Below, one piece after another: positions 26,483 to 37,268 of a stretch of DNA of 64,000 nucleotides (position 1 is the first letter of the stretch; every line of letters starts with the position of its first letter). Under the pieces are notes generated by a model. That model did not search any database. It was given only the letters and a program-made list of their open reading frames with translations, and was not told the DNA's origin. Made by a program: the position numbers and the translations under genes. This stretch comes from Flavobacteriales bacterium (GTDB taxonomy: Bacteria; Bacteroidota; Bacteroidia; Flavobacteriales_F; PHOS-HE28), in NCBI GenBank assembly GCA_016702645.1, contig JADJDP010000009.1, forward strand, positions 1 to 64,000, read 5' to 3'.

Positions 26483-27211
26483 ATGCGTCCCGAACACGTC
26501 CGCGACCTTACCAAGATCCTCTTCCTGGACATCGAGACCGTCCCACAAACTTTTCAGTGGAACCAGCTCGATGAACGGACCGCACAACTCTTCAGCGACA
26601 AAACACGCTACGACCAAGAGCGACAGGAGAAGACAGCGGAGCAACTTTACGCCGAACGGGGCGGCATCCTGGCCGAGTTCGGCAAGATCATCTGCATCGG
26701 GGTTGGCAGCTTGCACCGGGAGGGCAATGACCTGAAGTTGCGTGTCACCTCCTTCCACGGCGACAACGAGTACGACGTGCTCACCCGCTTCGTGGACATG
26801 ATGCACAAACACTATGGAACGGATGAGCATTGGCTGTGCGGACACAACGGCAAGGAGTTCGACTTCCCATGGATCGCACGACGTTGCGTGGTCAATCGCA
26901 TCGCACTTCCAAAGCTGCTGGACATTGCCGGCCTGAAGCCATGGGAAGTGGGTCACTTGGACACGATGAACCTGTGGAGCTTCGGTGATCGAAAGGCCTA
27001 CACCTCGCTGGCGCTGCTCACTCACATCCTCGGCATCCCCACACCCAAGGACGATATCACTGGAGCTGACGTGGCGCGCGTCTATTACATGGACCGGGAT
27101 CTCGAACGGATCGCCACGTACTGCAAGAAGGATGTGGTGGCCACCACCCAGCTTTTCCTGCGGCTCACCGGGCGGGAGTTGTTGCCGCAGGATCATATCG
27201 CGCTGGTTTGA
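26483..27211 (+). CDS. 3'-5' exonuclease, DEDD superfamily (PolB-like)
   Basis: 242 residues. Exo I motif FLDIETVP (residues about 14-21) supplies D-x-E. Exo II lies in LCGHNGKEFDFPWIARR (about 112-128), and Exo III in the YCKKDVVATTQLFLRL region (about 213-228), with the final tyrosine/aspartate as expected for DEDDy. It degrades DNA or RNA 3' ends using two metal ions. It resembles the stand-alone exonuclease domain of family B polymerases common in Bacteroidota. Intact. Its stop overlaps the possible TTG start of the next gene. Confidence 0.88.
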   Translation: MRPEHVRDLTKILFLDIETVPQTFQWNQLDERTAQLFSDKTRYDQERQEKTAEQLYAERGGILAEFGKIICIGVGSLHREGNDLKLRVTSFHGDNEYDVLTRFVDMMHKHYGTDEHWLCGHNGKEFDFPWIARRCVVNRIALPKLLDIAGLKPWEVGHLDTMNLWSFGDRKAYTSLALLTHILGIPTPKDDITGADVARVYYMDRDLERIATYCKKDVVATTQLFLRLTGRELLPQDHIALV

Positions 27212-29440
27212 CAGCGCGCGCGATCTTCGGCACCGTGACCGCCGGGACGCAACAACGAGGTACGCATCGATACACCGCCCTGTTCTGGTGGGCAATGCTT
27301 ACAGCAGTGCTTTCGGTGATTGTCCATCATTTCTACGGGGACGTGTTGAAAGCACCCAACAGCGTACTTCTCGCTGACAAAGGGGACGGCTTGAAGAACT
27401 ACTTCACGTATGCCTGGCACGCAGAGCATGATGCAGGGACTTTGCACTTTGCCGGTTCAGGTCATCCGTACGGTGACCACGTCTTCTACACCGATGGACA
27501 TCCGCCGCTTGCCTGGTTGGTGCAGTGGTTCCCTGCGTTGGCCCCTTTCAAGATCGGATTGCTCAATGTGCTGCTCTTGCTCGGGCTTTTCCCTTGTGCG
27601 TGGGCGTTGTTCGGTATCCTACGCTTGCACGGACTGCCTCCTTGGGCAGCCGCCATGGCGGCTCTAGGCATCACGCTTTTGCAACCCCAATTGTACCGCC
27701 TTTCGGGGCACCTGGCCCTGGCCCATTGTTGGGTGTTTCCCGTGAACTGGTACGCTTTGATGCGGTCTCAAAGCGTGCGCTCTGCGGCTTGGCTGGCCAC
27801 AACTTCCCTCATCGCAACACTGGCCATGTTGATACACCCCTACCTGGGGTTGATGAACGTCCTTTTCATCTGCGCCTTCCATGCGGTCGACCTGCTGTTC
27901 CATTGGAAGGAGCAGAGCAAGCAATGGGGCACCTACGTGCGGCCGTTCTTCGCCGTCGGCGTGCCCCTCTTGGTGTTCCTTTCGTTGCTCCGCCTTTCGG
28001 ATGTGGCCCATGACCGACCGGAGGAGCAGCTTGGCGGCGAAGAGTTCCGAACGCACCTCTCCAGCTCTGGCGGAAGGGAGGAAGCTGTTCCTCCGACGTG
28101 CTCCGCTCCTTCGTCCCGACGAGTTGGGCATCGCATTGTTCGCCGCGATGCTGGTGCTGTTGTTCGCCATGAACATCTGGCAGCGCGCCCTCGGGGACTT
28201 GTTTCCAACGCTATCACAATTCCGCGCGACCGGACGGTTCGCTTGGGTGTTCTACTATGTATGCACGGTCTTCGTCATGGTGCGTACCTACAAGGCACTG
28301 TTCCATCAGGGCGGTATGAGCAGGGTCGCTGCAATGATCGCGTTCGTCGCGCTTCCAGGTTCGATGGTGTTGGAATCATTACCGAGGCATGCAAGGATGG
28401 CAAGCGGCATGGGTGCTACGCCCAACCACTTCGGATCGCAAGCGGTGGATCCGGAAATGGAAGCCATCGTTGATGCACTGGACGAATTGAAGGCGGATGG
28501 GATCATCCCACTTCCATACGTCCACATCGGATCGGACAAGTACATGAAGGACGCTCCGGAGGCCTTGTTCGCCTTGGCGTATCCGGCGGCATACCGATCC
28601 GCCACTCCGTTGATGTCGGGCAACATGATCCGCACCTCCTTCTCTGCCACGCGTGATCTGCTCGCATTGCTCGCTCCCGTCAGCTTCTACAAACGTGTGG
28701 AGCGATCGTTCCCTGACAACGCGCGCTTCGCACTCCTGCGCAGCCCGGACCCTCTGGAGCCTGAAGAGCAACAACTGTGGGATCGGGCAACCCCCCTCTT
28801 CGAGAACCAGCGGGGCTCCATTCGCATGATCGGTGCCAAGGAGCTCTTCCGCTGCGACATCGCGGAGCGCCTGGCCCATTTCCGCGAGCACCGCTCCGCC
28901 ATGGTGCGCCTCGGGCCTTGGATGTTCGAGGCTCGCGACAGCATGGACACGAGGGCAGCAACAACACCTGTGTTCATACAGCAGGGCACTTCGCCGATCC
29001 AAGGCAGCTCCAAGGAGTTCGTCCTTGTCCTGGACATCGCTGCCGGTTCGCTGGATACGTCGTTGACCTACGAATTCGATCTGGTGCTGCGCGCCATCGA
29101 CCCCGATGCCGTCAACATCACCATTGTGCTGGAATACGAAGGGCCCGATGGGGTCATGGTGTGGGAAGGGACCCGCAACTTGCGCGGACAACCCATGCAG
29201 TTCCGCGATCGTACGCTTGGAACGTTCACGTTCCGACCAAAGCGGTCACGGACGCACTACCGGCTCTTGCTGAAGGGACCGGACGATCGGCAGTTGCGCT
29301 ATGAGGTGGAGCACGCCATCGTTCGGCCTGTCTCCCTTGATGCCTGGCGCGAAGGAACATGGAACGGAAGTCGCACGGTTTTCGTGAACAACATCCCATT
29401 GGACACGGCCGCCTACTTGGATGACAGTGTCGGACACTGA
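27208..29440 (+). CDS. Large membrane protein, GT-C glycosyltransferase-like (frameshifted)
   Basis: About 740 residues once a frame error around 28020-28100 is repaired. The N-terminal two thirds carry hydrophobic helices (LFWWAMLTAVLSVIVHHFY, FKIGLLNVLLLLGLFPCAWALF, SAAWLATTSLIATLAMLIHPYLGLMNVLF, LGIALFAAMLVLLFAMNIW). An acidic loop LLADKGDGLKNYFTYAWHAEHD after helix 1 resembles the catalytic loop of GT-C enzymes. The C-terminal 250 residues look like a soluble beta-rich periplasmic domain (LTYEFDLVLRAIDPDAVNITIVLEY). The role is probably cell-surface glycan modification. Start TTG 27208 overlaps the exonuclease stop; GTG 27235 is an alternative. It converges on the block starting at 29447. 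Confidence 0.65.
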
Positions 29441-29446
29441 TGCAGT

Positions 29447-31336
29447 TCAGGGAGTACGGAATGTCCGCACCAGTTCGACCCGAAATCCGTTGATCCGGAT
29501 CGCGCGTCCGCCCAAATTCCAGATGTACAATTTGTTGCGCACTCCTGCCGCACGCGGTGGCACCTTGCTATGCATCTCAAAGACGCCACCGCGAAGTTTC
29601 TCCGACCAATAGCCGATCTTCCCTTCGTCGGTCTCTTGTGTCAGCACTAGGTTGATCTCCCCGTTCCCCTCGCCCTCCACGACAAGGTCGCCCGTCACGA
29701 TCACTTCGGTGAACAAGGATCCAACGGTGTCCAAGGGTAGGTCGGCCAGTTCGAGCGGGAATTCCGTTGCTGTGAAACAGCGGTCGCCAGGCGCACCTTG
29801 TGGGCATGGTACCGTATCGGCGCGCAGGCGCACGGTTGGTAATAGGATGTTCGGTCCGAACACGGTCCGGCGTGTTCTTGTCAGGCCCACTTCCGTTCCG
29901 CGTGTGAAAAGAAAGGCCTCGAAGGGTTGACCGCCGAGCACGATCATGCGCTCCTCCGGGACCATCACCTCCAACAACTGCAACCCCGGGTCGTTCATTA
30001 GCCGATCCAAGGGGACCCCACCCTCGTTCGGGCCGAAATGCGCATCCCATACCAAGAGGTCTCCCTCTTTCAGGCCCGTGGAGTCCAGTGCCGCTCCAAT
30101 TCCTTGGATCGTTTCCGATGGGTCATAGGGATCCAGATCAGCAGCATAGGCCACCTGCGGGTGGAAATACAACACCCGACCATACTCATCCTTGATCTCC
30201 CCCACGCGTCGACCCACGTCCGAAATGAACCGCTCATAGCTTCCTGCAACCACCGGCAGTGGTTGTTCAACAAGAAAGGACTTGACCGCACATGCCGGAT
30301 AGATGCCCAACACCAGAAGTCCCAAGGCCCATTGCGCAAAGACGGAGCGTAGGACGGTGGCTCCAGCGCGCACCACAGGCCATACCGCACAGAGCACGAC
30401 CAATGGCGCGAAGGTGGCCATGATGCGCACCAATCCCAGCGAACTCTTCCATCCCTTCCACCACAGCACCGAGTGCACGAGCAGAATGCCCAAAGAAGGG
30501 ATCAGGGCACAAACACCAAGCAATCTGAGCATCTTCCGGTCCTCGGATCGGCGGAACCACCAAACAACAGCGATCACCGTTGAGATCCCCACGGACCAGA
30601 GAAGCGGTGTACCGAAACTCTCCGGGAGGTGATCGACGAAGTGGGATAATTCCCCGCTACCATAGATGCTCTGCGCGCCTGTGTACGGATCGCTGTTGAT
30701 CGCCCAGAGCGGATCGCCGAGCGCAACAAGGCCCGCCAATGCATAGACGACATGGCCCGTGAGAACGAAGGGCAAAGCCTTCCACTGTTTGCACCAACCA
30801 ACGTACAGGATCACGAACGGAGAGAAGGCAATGTGCTCCGGTCGCGCGTACGGCATGAAGGAAACGATGACCATGGCCAACACGAAGCGGTCCTCATGCA
30901 AGGCGCGCAACACGAGCACGGTGAGCAATGCGAACAGCGGTTCCGTCATTCCGGCCAGCACCATGGAGCCATATACCGGCACCAGCAAGAGCATTGGCGG
31001 GAACAGCCACCGCGCAAGGCTTCCGGCTCTTCGAAGCAAACCGTCGGCGGCCCAGCAGGTAGCCACGAAGCACAGCGCATTGAATAGCGTCATACCCCAA
31101 TGCCCCAACTGCGCGAAGGGCGAGGAAAGCAGCGTGAACAGGGGCTTGCCCCAGTGATCCAGGAAAAGCGCGGGGTGCTGCCATGAAAAATGCGCGATCT
31201 GGTAATGCTGTATGCCATCCCCGCCTTCCAGCAGGCCGGTGGAAAGCAACCGAACGATCACAGCGACCATGGCCAATGCCATCCACCACATGGGGAGCAT
31301 CGAGATGGCATCGCGATCCCGCTCCTGCGCGATCAT
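29447..31336 (-). CDS. Polytopic membrane protein, GT-C glycosyltransferase-like
   Basis: 629 residues. Hydrophobic helices begin at LPMWWMALAMVAVIVRLLS (residues about 14-32). The first loop has the acidic motif LLEGGDGIQHYQIAHF expected for polyprenyl-phosphate-sugar-dependent enzymes. Further helices lie between about 80 and 360, then a soluble C-terminal domain (EINLVLTQETDEGKIGYWSEKL, LYIWNLGGRAIRINGF). The same plan is seen in its neighbours at 27.2, 32.1 and 37.3 kb. The ATG overlaps the stop of the upstream polyprenyl-P glycosyltransferase in a TGATG junction (one shared base), so the two are likely translationally coupled as donor-maker and donor-user. Acceptor unknown. Intact frame. 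Confidence 0.7.
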   Translation of the reverse strand: MIAQERDRDAISMLPMWWMALAMVAVIVRLLSTGLLEGGDGIQHYQIAHFSWQHPALFLDHWGKPLFTLLSSPFAQLGHWGMTLFNALCFVATCWAADGLLRRAGSLARWLFPPMLLLVPVYGSMVLAGMTEPLFALLTVLVLRALHEDRFVLAMVIVSFMPYARPEHIAFSPFVILYVGWCKQWKALPFVLTGHVVYALAGLVALGDPLWAINSDPYTGAQSIYGSGELSHFVDHLPESFGTPLLWSVGISTVIAVVWWFRRSEDRKMLRLLGVCALIPSLGILLVHSVLWWKGWKSSLGLVRIMATFAPLVVLCAVWPVVRAGATVLRSVFAQWALGLLVLGIYPACAVKSFLVEQPLPVVAGSYERFISDVGRRVGEIKDEYGRVLYFHPQVAYAADLDPYDPSETIQGIGAALDSTGLKEGDLLVWDAHFGPNEGGVPLDRLMNDPGLQLLEVMVPEERMIVLGGQPFEAFLFTRGTEVGLTRTRRTVFGPNILLPTVRLRADTVPCPQGAPGDRCFTATEFPLELADLPLDTVGSLFTEVIVTGDLVVEGEGNGEINLVLTQETDEGKIGYWSEKLRGGVFEMHSKVPPRAAGVRNKLYIWNLGGRAIRINGFRVELVRTFRTP

Positions 31337-32055
31337 CACAGTCCGTATTTCACGATGCACCAGATCGCACGGAAGCCATCCTTCCAACCGATCTTCTTCC
31401 CTTCTGCGTAAGTGCGACCATAGTAACTGATCCCCACTTCATAGATGCGCACACCCTTCACACGCGCAAGCTTCGCGGTCACCTCCGGTTCGAAGCCGAA
31501 TCGTTGCTCGTGCAGATCGAGCCCCTTGGCGATATCACTGCGCATGAGCTTGTAGCAGGTCTCCATGTCCGTCAAGTTCAAATTGTTGAACATGTTGGAC
31601 AACGAGGTGAGGAAGCGGTTGCCGATGCTATGCCAGTAGAAGAGGATGCGGTGCGGATGATGACCCATGAAGCGCGACCCGAAGACCACATCAGCGAAGC
31701 CCTCCACGACGGGGCGCAGCAGGTCGTTGTACTCGCGCGGGTCGTACTCCAGATCGGCGTCCTGCACGATCAGGTATTCGCCGGTGGCCTCCTTGATACC
31801 CCGATGGATCGCAGCACCCTTGCCCATGTTCTTCGGCTGCTCGATGAACCGGATGCCCAACCCCGGGTTGGCGACCATATACTGCTGCGTGGCACGCGCA
31901 GTGCCGTCGGTGCTGCCATCGTTCACGATGATCACCTCCTTTGCGATGCCGTGGTGCAATTGTGCATCCCGCACCTTGTCCAGGATCAGGTGGATCGTCC
32001 GCTCCTCGTTGTAAGCGGGTATGATGATGGAGAGCGTGCGGATCGGAGTGCTCAT
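31336..32055 (-). CDS. Family 2 glycosyltransferase, dolichol/polyprenyl-phosphate mannosyltransferase type
   Basis: 239 residues starting [24 protein letters not shown] motifs [12 protein letters not shown] (residues about 45-56), [12 protein letters not shown] (about 98-109; D-x-D metal site) and FGSRFMG match single-domain DPM1-like enzymes. These load a hexose onto a polyprenyl phosphate at the inner face of the membrane. The longer open frame to 32118 is rejected because it overlaps the 3' end of the preceding gene. Its neighbours are GT-C-like proteins that could use the lipid-linked sugar outside the cytoplasm. Confidence 0.88.
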   Translation of the reverse strand: MSTPIRTLSIIIPAYNEERTIHLILDKVRDAQLHHGIAKEVIIVNDGSTDGTARATQQYMVANPGLGIRFIEQPKNMGKGAAIHRGIKEATGEYLIVQDADLEYDPREYNDLLRPVVEGFADVVFGSRFMGHHPHRILFYWHSIGNRFLTSLSNMFNNLNLTDMETCYKLMRSDIAKGLDLHEQRFGFEPEVTAKLARVKGVRIYEVGISYYGRTYAEGKKIGWKDGFRAIWCIVKYGL

Positions 32056-32102
32056 CGGGGGCACGAATATCGGGCTAACCGTTGATGCGAGGCCGTGGTC
32101 GG

Positions 32103-33955
32103 TTACTGCAGGATCCACAGGTCCGCATCACCCATGTCGATGGGCGGCTCAAGGAAACAGTGCTGGGCGGAGAAGCGCACCACATCTCCCGGCAGCAAGG
32201 CCGTTCTCGGCATGTACTCCGCACTCACCGTCCCCCATTCGCCGTATCGCTGCACCTGCCGATGCGATGGCTGTCCTCCCCGTTCGATCACGATCCCGTC
32301 CCGCTCCACCTGCAGGGTCAGGCCTAGCCAATTCTCATCGAACCCGCGCCCTTGCGCGTAACACTTCCGGTAATGATCAGGGCGCTGGACCCCGCCTCCG
32401 GGGACGGTCCAAGTGAGCAAGGTGAGAAATATCCGCTCCTTGTCCGCTTGCTAGAAGCGCCCGTGATGGACCACCTTGTTGAACGCTGCCGCATTCGCGC
32501 GTCACGGAAGAGGCAAGCCCCGTTGCTGTCGGAATGGAACAGTTCATCCAATGCCCATGGTCCACCGCATTCATGGCAATCCCAATCACCAGGTAATAAT
32601 CGCTGCGCGGGAAACTGTCGCAGCCATCCCGGCGGGTATGCCAAGCCAGTTCCAACGGCGCGACTGGATGTAATAATCCAACGAGCCGGAGCTTTCGAAT
32701 CCGGCACCGACGACAACCAGCGGCCTGGTTTCCGTGAAGGGCAGATGGTCCTTCTCGATGATCTCAAGGGCGGTACGTACCTCTCCGGAAGGAAGCCATT
32801 CATCCGAGCGCACAAAACCGATGCAGCGCCCCGGCATGGGCCAACAACGGAACGCAGAACCAACAAGCCACAGCAACGGAGATGCCACAACGGCCCGGGC
32901 CAACGGATGAAGGAAGCCACCACAACGAACGCGCTTAGCGGGAGCAGGAACAGCGCCGTGCGGGTTTCCGGCAAGGGCACGTCGAAGAGTTGTTGCTGCA
33001 ACCAGAACGACAATAGACAGGCCCCGAACACGAGGGTCCCGAAAAGCATCGGGAGCAATTGTTCCCATTCGTTCTTCCACCATGCGAAGAGCAACACCAG
33101 CAAGCACCAGCCACCGCCCCTGACAAGTGCCTTCCCCATGATGTCCAGCGGTAGTTCCCCGTAGTCGACGTGGTAGAGGATCTTCTCGCCCAACGTGCGC
33201 ACCATGCAGTTCCAGATCGGATCGCAACCGAAGTTGAGCGAGCCACCTTGGAACAAGCCGAGCGCGTTGGGCAGGATCACCGCCAACCCGGCCGCCGCGA
33301 TACCAGTGAGGACCAGCAAGTGCTTGGTCAATGGCCGCCAACCAGTGGTGCGAGCACGCCAAAGGCCGAGCACAAGAAAGGCCAGCGAGAACGCGAGCAG
33401 GTAGTTGATCATGATCACATGCGACATGGCCGCGAGCGAAGCGAACGCCGTGGCCACGGCCAACCGCTGCCAGGAACGGTCCTCCTCGAAGAAGCGCCAC
33501 GACTGCCAGAGGCTCATCATCATCATGCCGCAGGCAAGCCCATAGCCGCGCGCAAGGGAGAAGAAATCGATGAGGTACGGATGTGCGTTGAGAAGGACGA
33601 AGCACGCGGCGGCCATGAGGATCCAACGCGCCTTGAGCGCGATGCGCGCCGTGGCATAGAGGTAGAACGCGTAAGCCAGCAGGTTCGGCAGGCGAAGGGC
33701 AAGCTCACTGTTGCCGAAGAGCCTCATGCTCGCCCACATGCCCCACACGTTCAGCAGGTGATGGTTGCCGCCCATCTGGTCGTAGTCCCGCTGGTAGAGC
33801 ATGCCCTTGCGCACATGCTGCAAGAAGGTGTAGGCCTCATCGTAGGAGAAGGAGACGGTGTGGGCCCTTACCAGCGCATAGGCGAACAGAACGGTGCTCA
33901 ACAGACCCAGGGTCCATCGGGCGGCCCGTTCGCGACGAACCTCACTCCCCTCCAT
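32103..33955 (-). CDS. GT-C-like membrane protein (several frameshifts near its 3' end)
   Basis: About 615 residues if repaired. The start [19 protein letters not shown] overlaps the upstream glycosyltransferase by 14 bp. Helix 1 is followed by the acidic loop [19 protein letters not shown], and FLLDFFSL-like [17 protein letters not shown] is shared with the paralogue at 37.3 kb. About ten hydrophobic helices reach position 32900. Frame changes occur near 32895, 32607, about 32540 and about 32400. Conserved stretches continue in other frames ([61 protein letters not shown]) to a stop at 32103. The soluble tail [16 protein letters not shown] is near the end. The role is probably polyprenyl-dependent glycosyl transfer. 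Confidence 0.65.
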
Positions 33956-34892
33956 CTTCCTGCTCCGAGTCTTCCCCCACAACGTACATCGGCCTACCGC
34001 GCACCTCTTGGCTGATGCGATTGATGTATTCACCGATGATGCCCAAGCAGATCAGCTGCACCCCGCCGATGAACATGGTGCTGATGATCATGGAGGTCCA
34101 GCCGCTGATGAGATCGCCCTGGGTGAACTTGCTCCAAAGCGCGTACAGGATGATGATGAAGGCGAAGAAGGAAACGAGGAAGCCGAAGAAGGAGGCCAGC
34201 CGCAGAGGAAAACTGCTGAAGGAAAGGATGCCGGCCATAGCAAGGCCCATGAGCTTGCGCACCGTGTACTTGCGCTCGCCAGCGGCGCGACCATGGCGAT
34301 CATAGAGGACGAAGTCCGTCTTGAACCCGAGCCACGCGATCTGCCCACGCAAGAAGCGGTCGCGCTCGCGCATATCGCTCAACCGCAAAAGCACCTTGCG
34401 GGAGATCAGGCGGAAGTCGCCGGTATCGAGCGGAATATCGAAACGCACGATGGAACGCAACAGCCGATAGAAGATGGCCGCCGCCCATTTCTTCCAGAAC
34501 ACTTCATCCATTCGCGCACGGCGCTTGGCATACACCACCTGGAAGCCTTCCTTGTACTTGGCGTGGAGTTCCGGGATCAGTTCCGGTGGGTCTTGCAGGT
34601 CCCCGTCCATGATCGCCACCGTGTTGCCTTGGGCGGCATCCAGCCCTGCGGTGATCGCCATCTGGTGCCCGAAGTTGCGACTGAGCGAGACGTACCGCAC
34701 ACGTGCATCCTTCGCACGCGCGGCCTTGATCATGTCCAGCGTCTCGTCGGTGCTCCCATCGTCCACGAGGATCAGCTCCACGTTGGGCGCGATGCGCGTT
34801 AGGGCCGCCATGGATCGCGCGACCAGTTCAGGGATGATCGGTGCTTCGTTCAGCACAGGGACCACCAGCGATACTTCAGGACGGTTCTTCAT
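33942..34892 (-). CDS. Polyprenyl-phosphate glycosyltransferase with C-terminal membrane helices
   Basis: 316 residues starting MKNRPEVSLVVPVLNEAPII. GT-A core: LILVDDGSTDETLDM (residues about 40-55), IMDGDLQDPPELIPEL (about 95-110; D-x-D) and the helix-capping SRNFGHQMAITAG. Two C-terminal helices (ASFFGFLVSFFAFIIILYALW, TMFIGGVQLICLGIIGEYINRI) match the GtrB/ArnC-type family that makes undecaprenyl-phosphate sugars. Product identity (glucose, mannose or aminoarabinose) is not readable. It overlaps the upstream GT39-type gene by 17 bp and the next gene by 14 bp, a tight operon. Confidence 0.9.
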   Translation of the reverse strand: MKNRPEVSLVVPVLNEAPIIPELVARSMAALTRIAPNVELILVDDGSTDETLDMIKAARAKDARVRYVSLSRNFGHQMAITAGLDAAQGNTVAIMDGDLQDPPELIPELHAKYKEGFQVVYAKRRARMDEVFWKKWAAAIFYRLLRSIVRFDIPLDTGDFRLISRKVLLRLSDMRERDRFLRGQIAWLGFKTDFVLYDRHGRAAGERKYTVRKLMGLAMAGILSFSSFPLRLASFFGFLVSFFAFIIILYALWSKFTQGDLISGWTSMIISTMFIGGVQLICLGIIGEYINRISQEVRGRPMYVVGEDSEQEDGGE

Positions 34893-36375
34893 GGATACCG
34901 GTAATACGATAGATCCGCAAGGCACCTTGCTCGTGCAAGATCTCGTGGTCGTAGCTGCGCTCGATCACTTCCTTCACGTAGCCCTCCGTGGCCATGGCGC
35001 GCTGCCCAACCTGAAGTTCGTGCTTGTTCACGCTTTGGATCTCATGACCCTGCTCGTTCAACACCATCAGATAGAACATCAGGTGTGCGTTGTAAGTGTC
35101 GTGGCACAGGACGTTCGCTTCCAAGGGACCACCACGCACCGCTTTGTGCAGGTAGTGGGAGGCCGCATAGATGTCTTCATCCCATGGATATTCCTTGGGG
35201 AAGTAGGTGCGACCGATGACCGCGCTGTACGGCTGCACGAACACGACGAACAAGAACAGCCATGGTAGTACCCGCCGGGAAAGGAACGTCGCAGACCATT
35301 GCTCCGTGAAGGTCCATTGTAGTACCACATGGATCGGGATCGCTGCCAATGCGGCAAGCACCGGGAAGAGTGGCGCGGCGTACCATTCCAATTTGGTGCC
35401 CGCAGAACTGATCACGTAGAGGTAGGTGGTCCCAAGGCAGATGAGCAGCAAGGTCCATTGGCGCAGGCGTTCTTCGCGATGCACCAAACCGATCAACATG
35501 CCCACGGGGACCAGCATCCACCAGAGGTTGAAGTGGTGGTCCATCAGCATATCAGTGTAGAAGCTCCATGGTTCCTCATGTCCTTCCAACGAACCACCGT
35601 ACCGACCTCCGAGCTCGTTCATCCATACCGCTTGCAGATAGCCGGGGTTCGCGGACTCCCGCAACAAATAGAAGCCACCCACGCACAACACGAAGACGCC
35701 GAGGCCGAGGTAGAGCATCCGCGCCTTGAACAGCGCGAGCAGCCGTTTGCGCGCCAGTAGAAAGATGCCAAGGCCGGGAATGAAGAGCAAGGCCTGCACG
35801 CTCTTGGTAAGGGTGCCAAGGGTGAGCAGGACGAAAAACCATAGCAGGTCCCGTGGTTTTCCATCCACGCTCCAGCGGAACAACGCCCAAGCGCTGGTGG
35901 ACATGAACAGTACAAGCAAGGCATCATAGTCGCCACTGCGAGCGACATGCATATGGATGTAGCCATCGCTGGTATAGAGAAGGAGACAGGCGATGAGGCC
36001 GAGCCAAGGCGCGCTCAACTGCCGCGTGGTGGTGCGCAACAGGAACCACCCGGTAAGGAAGGCGGCGATCGCCGATGGCAACCGCAACCCAAGCTCGCCG
36101 GGGCCAATGAGGGCGAAGAAGGTGGTCTGCAACCAGATCAGCATGGGTGGCTTCGTGCTCCACATATCCGGTTGGCCGTAGAAGTGCGCTACAAGCCAGT
36201 CGCCACCGCGCAACATCTCCCACGCACTGATGGCCTGCCGCGACTCGTCCCATATGCGCAGCGGCAAGGTGTCCAGATGCATGAAGAGCGGCCATATGGC
36301 CGTGAGCACGAACAGCAATGGAACGAGCCATCGCGGCGAGATGGTGGGTGGCAGGGTCGCCGTCCGTTCGGTCAT
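34876..36375 (-). CDS. Family 39-type glycosyltransferase (ArnT/PMT-like)
   Basis: 499 residues starting MTERTATLPPTISPRWLVPLL. About eleven hydrophobic helices. The first periplasmic loop LPLRIWDESRQAISAWEMLRGGDWLVAHFYGQPDMWSTKPPMLIWL contains the WDE acidic pair and the KPP motif of ArnT/PMT-like GT-C enzymes. These move a sugar from undecaprenyl phosphate to lipid A, protein or polysaccharide at the outer face of the inner membrane. The immediate downstream gene encodes a GtrB/ArnC-like donor synthase, supporting a pathway link. Starts 10 bp after the scoB stop. Frame intact. Confidence 0.88.
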   Translation of the reverse strand: MTERTATLPPTISPRWLVPLLFVLTAIWPLFMHLDTLPLRIWDESRQAISAWEMLRGGDWLVAHFYGQPDMWSTKPPMLIWLQTTFFALIGPGELGLRLPSAIAAFLTGWFLLRTTTRQLSAPWLGLIACLLLYTSDGYIHMHVARSGDYDALLVLFMSTSAWALFRWSVDGKPRDLLWFFVLLTLGTLTKSVQALLFIPGLGIFLLARKRLLALFKARMLYLGLGVFVLCVGGFYLLRESANPGYLQAVWMNELGGRYGGSLEGHEEPWSFYTDMLMDHHFNLWWMLVPVGMLIGLVHREERLRQWTLLLICLGTTYLYVISSAGTKLEWYAAPLFPVLAALAAIPIHVVLQWTFTEQWSATFLSRRVLPWLFLFVVFVQPYSAVIGRTYFPKEYPWDEDIYAASHYLHKAVRGGPLEANVLCHDTYNAHLMFYLMVLNEQGHEIQSVNKHELQVGQRAMATEGYVKEVIERSYDHEILHEQGALRIYRITGIHEEPS

Positions 36376-36385
36376 CACCCGTTCT

Positions 36386-37042
36386 TCAAACCTCCATTTC
36401 GGGTATCGCTCCCTCCACCACCAAACGTCCTTCTGTTTTCGCTTGGATCTCCTCCACGCTCACTCCAGGTGCGCGCTCCAACAGTTTGAAACCACCGGAG
36501 GTCACATCGAACACGCCGAGGTCGCTGACGATCTTCTTCACGCAACCCACACCGGTGAGCGGAAGGGTGCACTTCTTGAGCAATTTGCTTTCACCCGCCT
36601 TGTTCGTGTGCAGCATGCACACGATGATGTTGTCCGCACTGGCAACCAGGTCCATGGCACCGCCCATGCCCTTCACCATTTTGCCGGGGATCTTCCAGTT
36701 GGCGATATCGCCGTTGTCGCTCACTTCCATGGCCCCGAGCACCGTGAGTTGCACATGCTGCCCGCGGATCATGGCGAAACTGGTGGCGCTATCGAAAATG
36801 CTACTACCCGCTAACAAGGTGACCGTCTGTTTTCCCGCGTTGATCAGATCGGCGTCCTCCTCGCCCTCGAGGGGAAAGGGGCCCATGCCCAGAATACCGT
36901 TCTCGCTCTGCAGCACCACGTTCATGCCGGGTGGGATGTAGTTGGCCACCAACGTGGGAATGCCGATGCCGAGGTTCACGTAGTATCCATCGCGCAATTC
37001 CTTCGCGATGCGTTTGGCCATTTGTTCCTTGGTGAGTGCCAT
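36386..37042 (-). CDS. scoB: Succinyl-CoA:3-ketoacid CoA transferase subunit B
   Basis: 218 residues starting [19 protein letters not shown]. The catalytic glutamate lies in [12 protein letters not shown] (about residue 47), with the conserved [13 protein letters not shown] before it. Subunits A and B transfer CoA from succinyl-CoA to acetoacetate or other 3-oxoacids. Normally scoA and scoB are adjacent; here a 1.8-kb membrane-protein gene and a 226-bp promoter-containing gap separate them. The gap holds a TACATTTG -7 box. Intact; 10 bp precede the next gene. Confidence 0.93.
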   Translation of the reverse strand: MALTKEQMAKRIAKELRDGYYVNLGIGIPTLVANYIPPGMNVVLQSENGILGMGPFPLEGEEDADLINAGKQTVTLLAGSSIFDSATSFAMIRGQHVQLTVLGAMEVSDNGDIANWKIPGKMVKGMGGAMDLVASADNIIVCMLHTNKAGESKLLKKCTLPLTGVGCVKKIVSDLGVFDVTSGGFKLLERAPGVSVEEIQAKTEGRLVVEGAIPEMEV

Positions 37043-37121
37043 TGGGATGAGGGGTCTGCGCCCCCGAGCTATTCACGGTCACGACCAGCACCCCGGACCG
37101 AACGGGTTTTCATGAATGCTC

Positions 37122-37129
37122 CAAATGTA
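37122..37129 (-). promoter_or_regulatory. Perfect -7 box (TACATTTG) upstream of scoB
   Basis: Full match to TAnnTTTG, 79 nt before the scoB ATG, in the 226-bp non-coding interval 37043-37268. No clear TTG at the usual -33 spacing. It suggests scoB has its own transcript apart from scoA. Confidence 0.45.
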
Positions 37130-37268
37130 GATGGCCGGGCTGCTAACCCTCGGACCGGGCAATACCCAATTGCACCCTGCTCCCGGTTCGGTTCGATAGT
37201 GCCCACTATCCCCGCAAAGTTGCCGGTCAAAGAGCCAACAAAGGAGTGGGGTTGATCGCCGCGGCCCG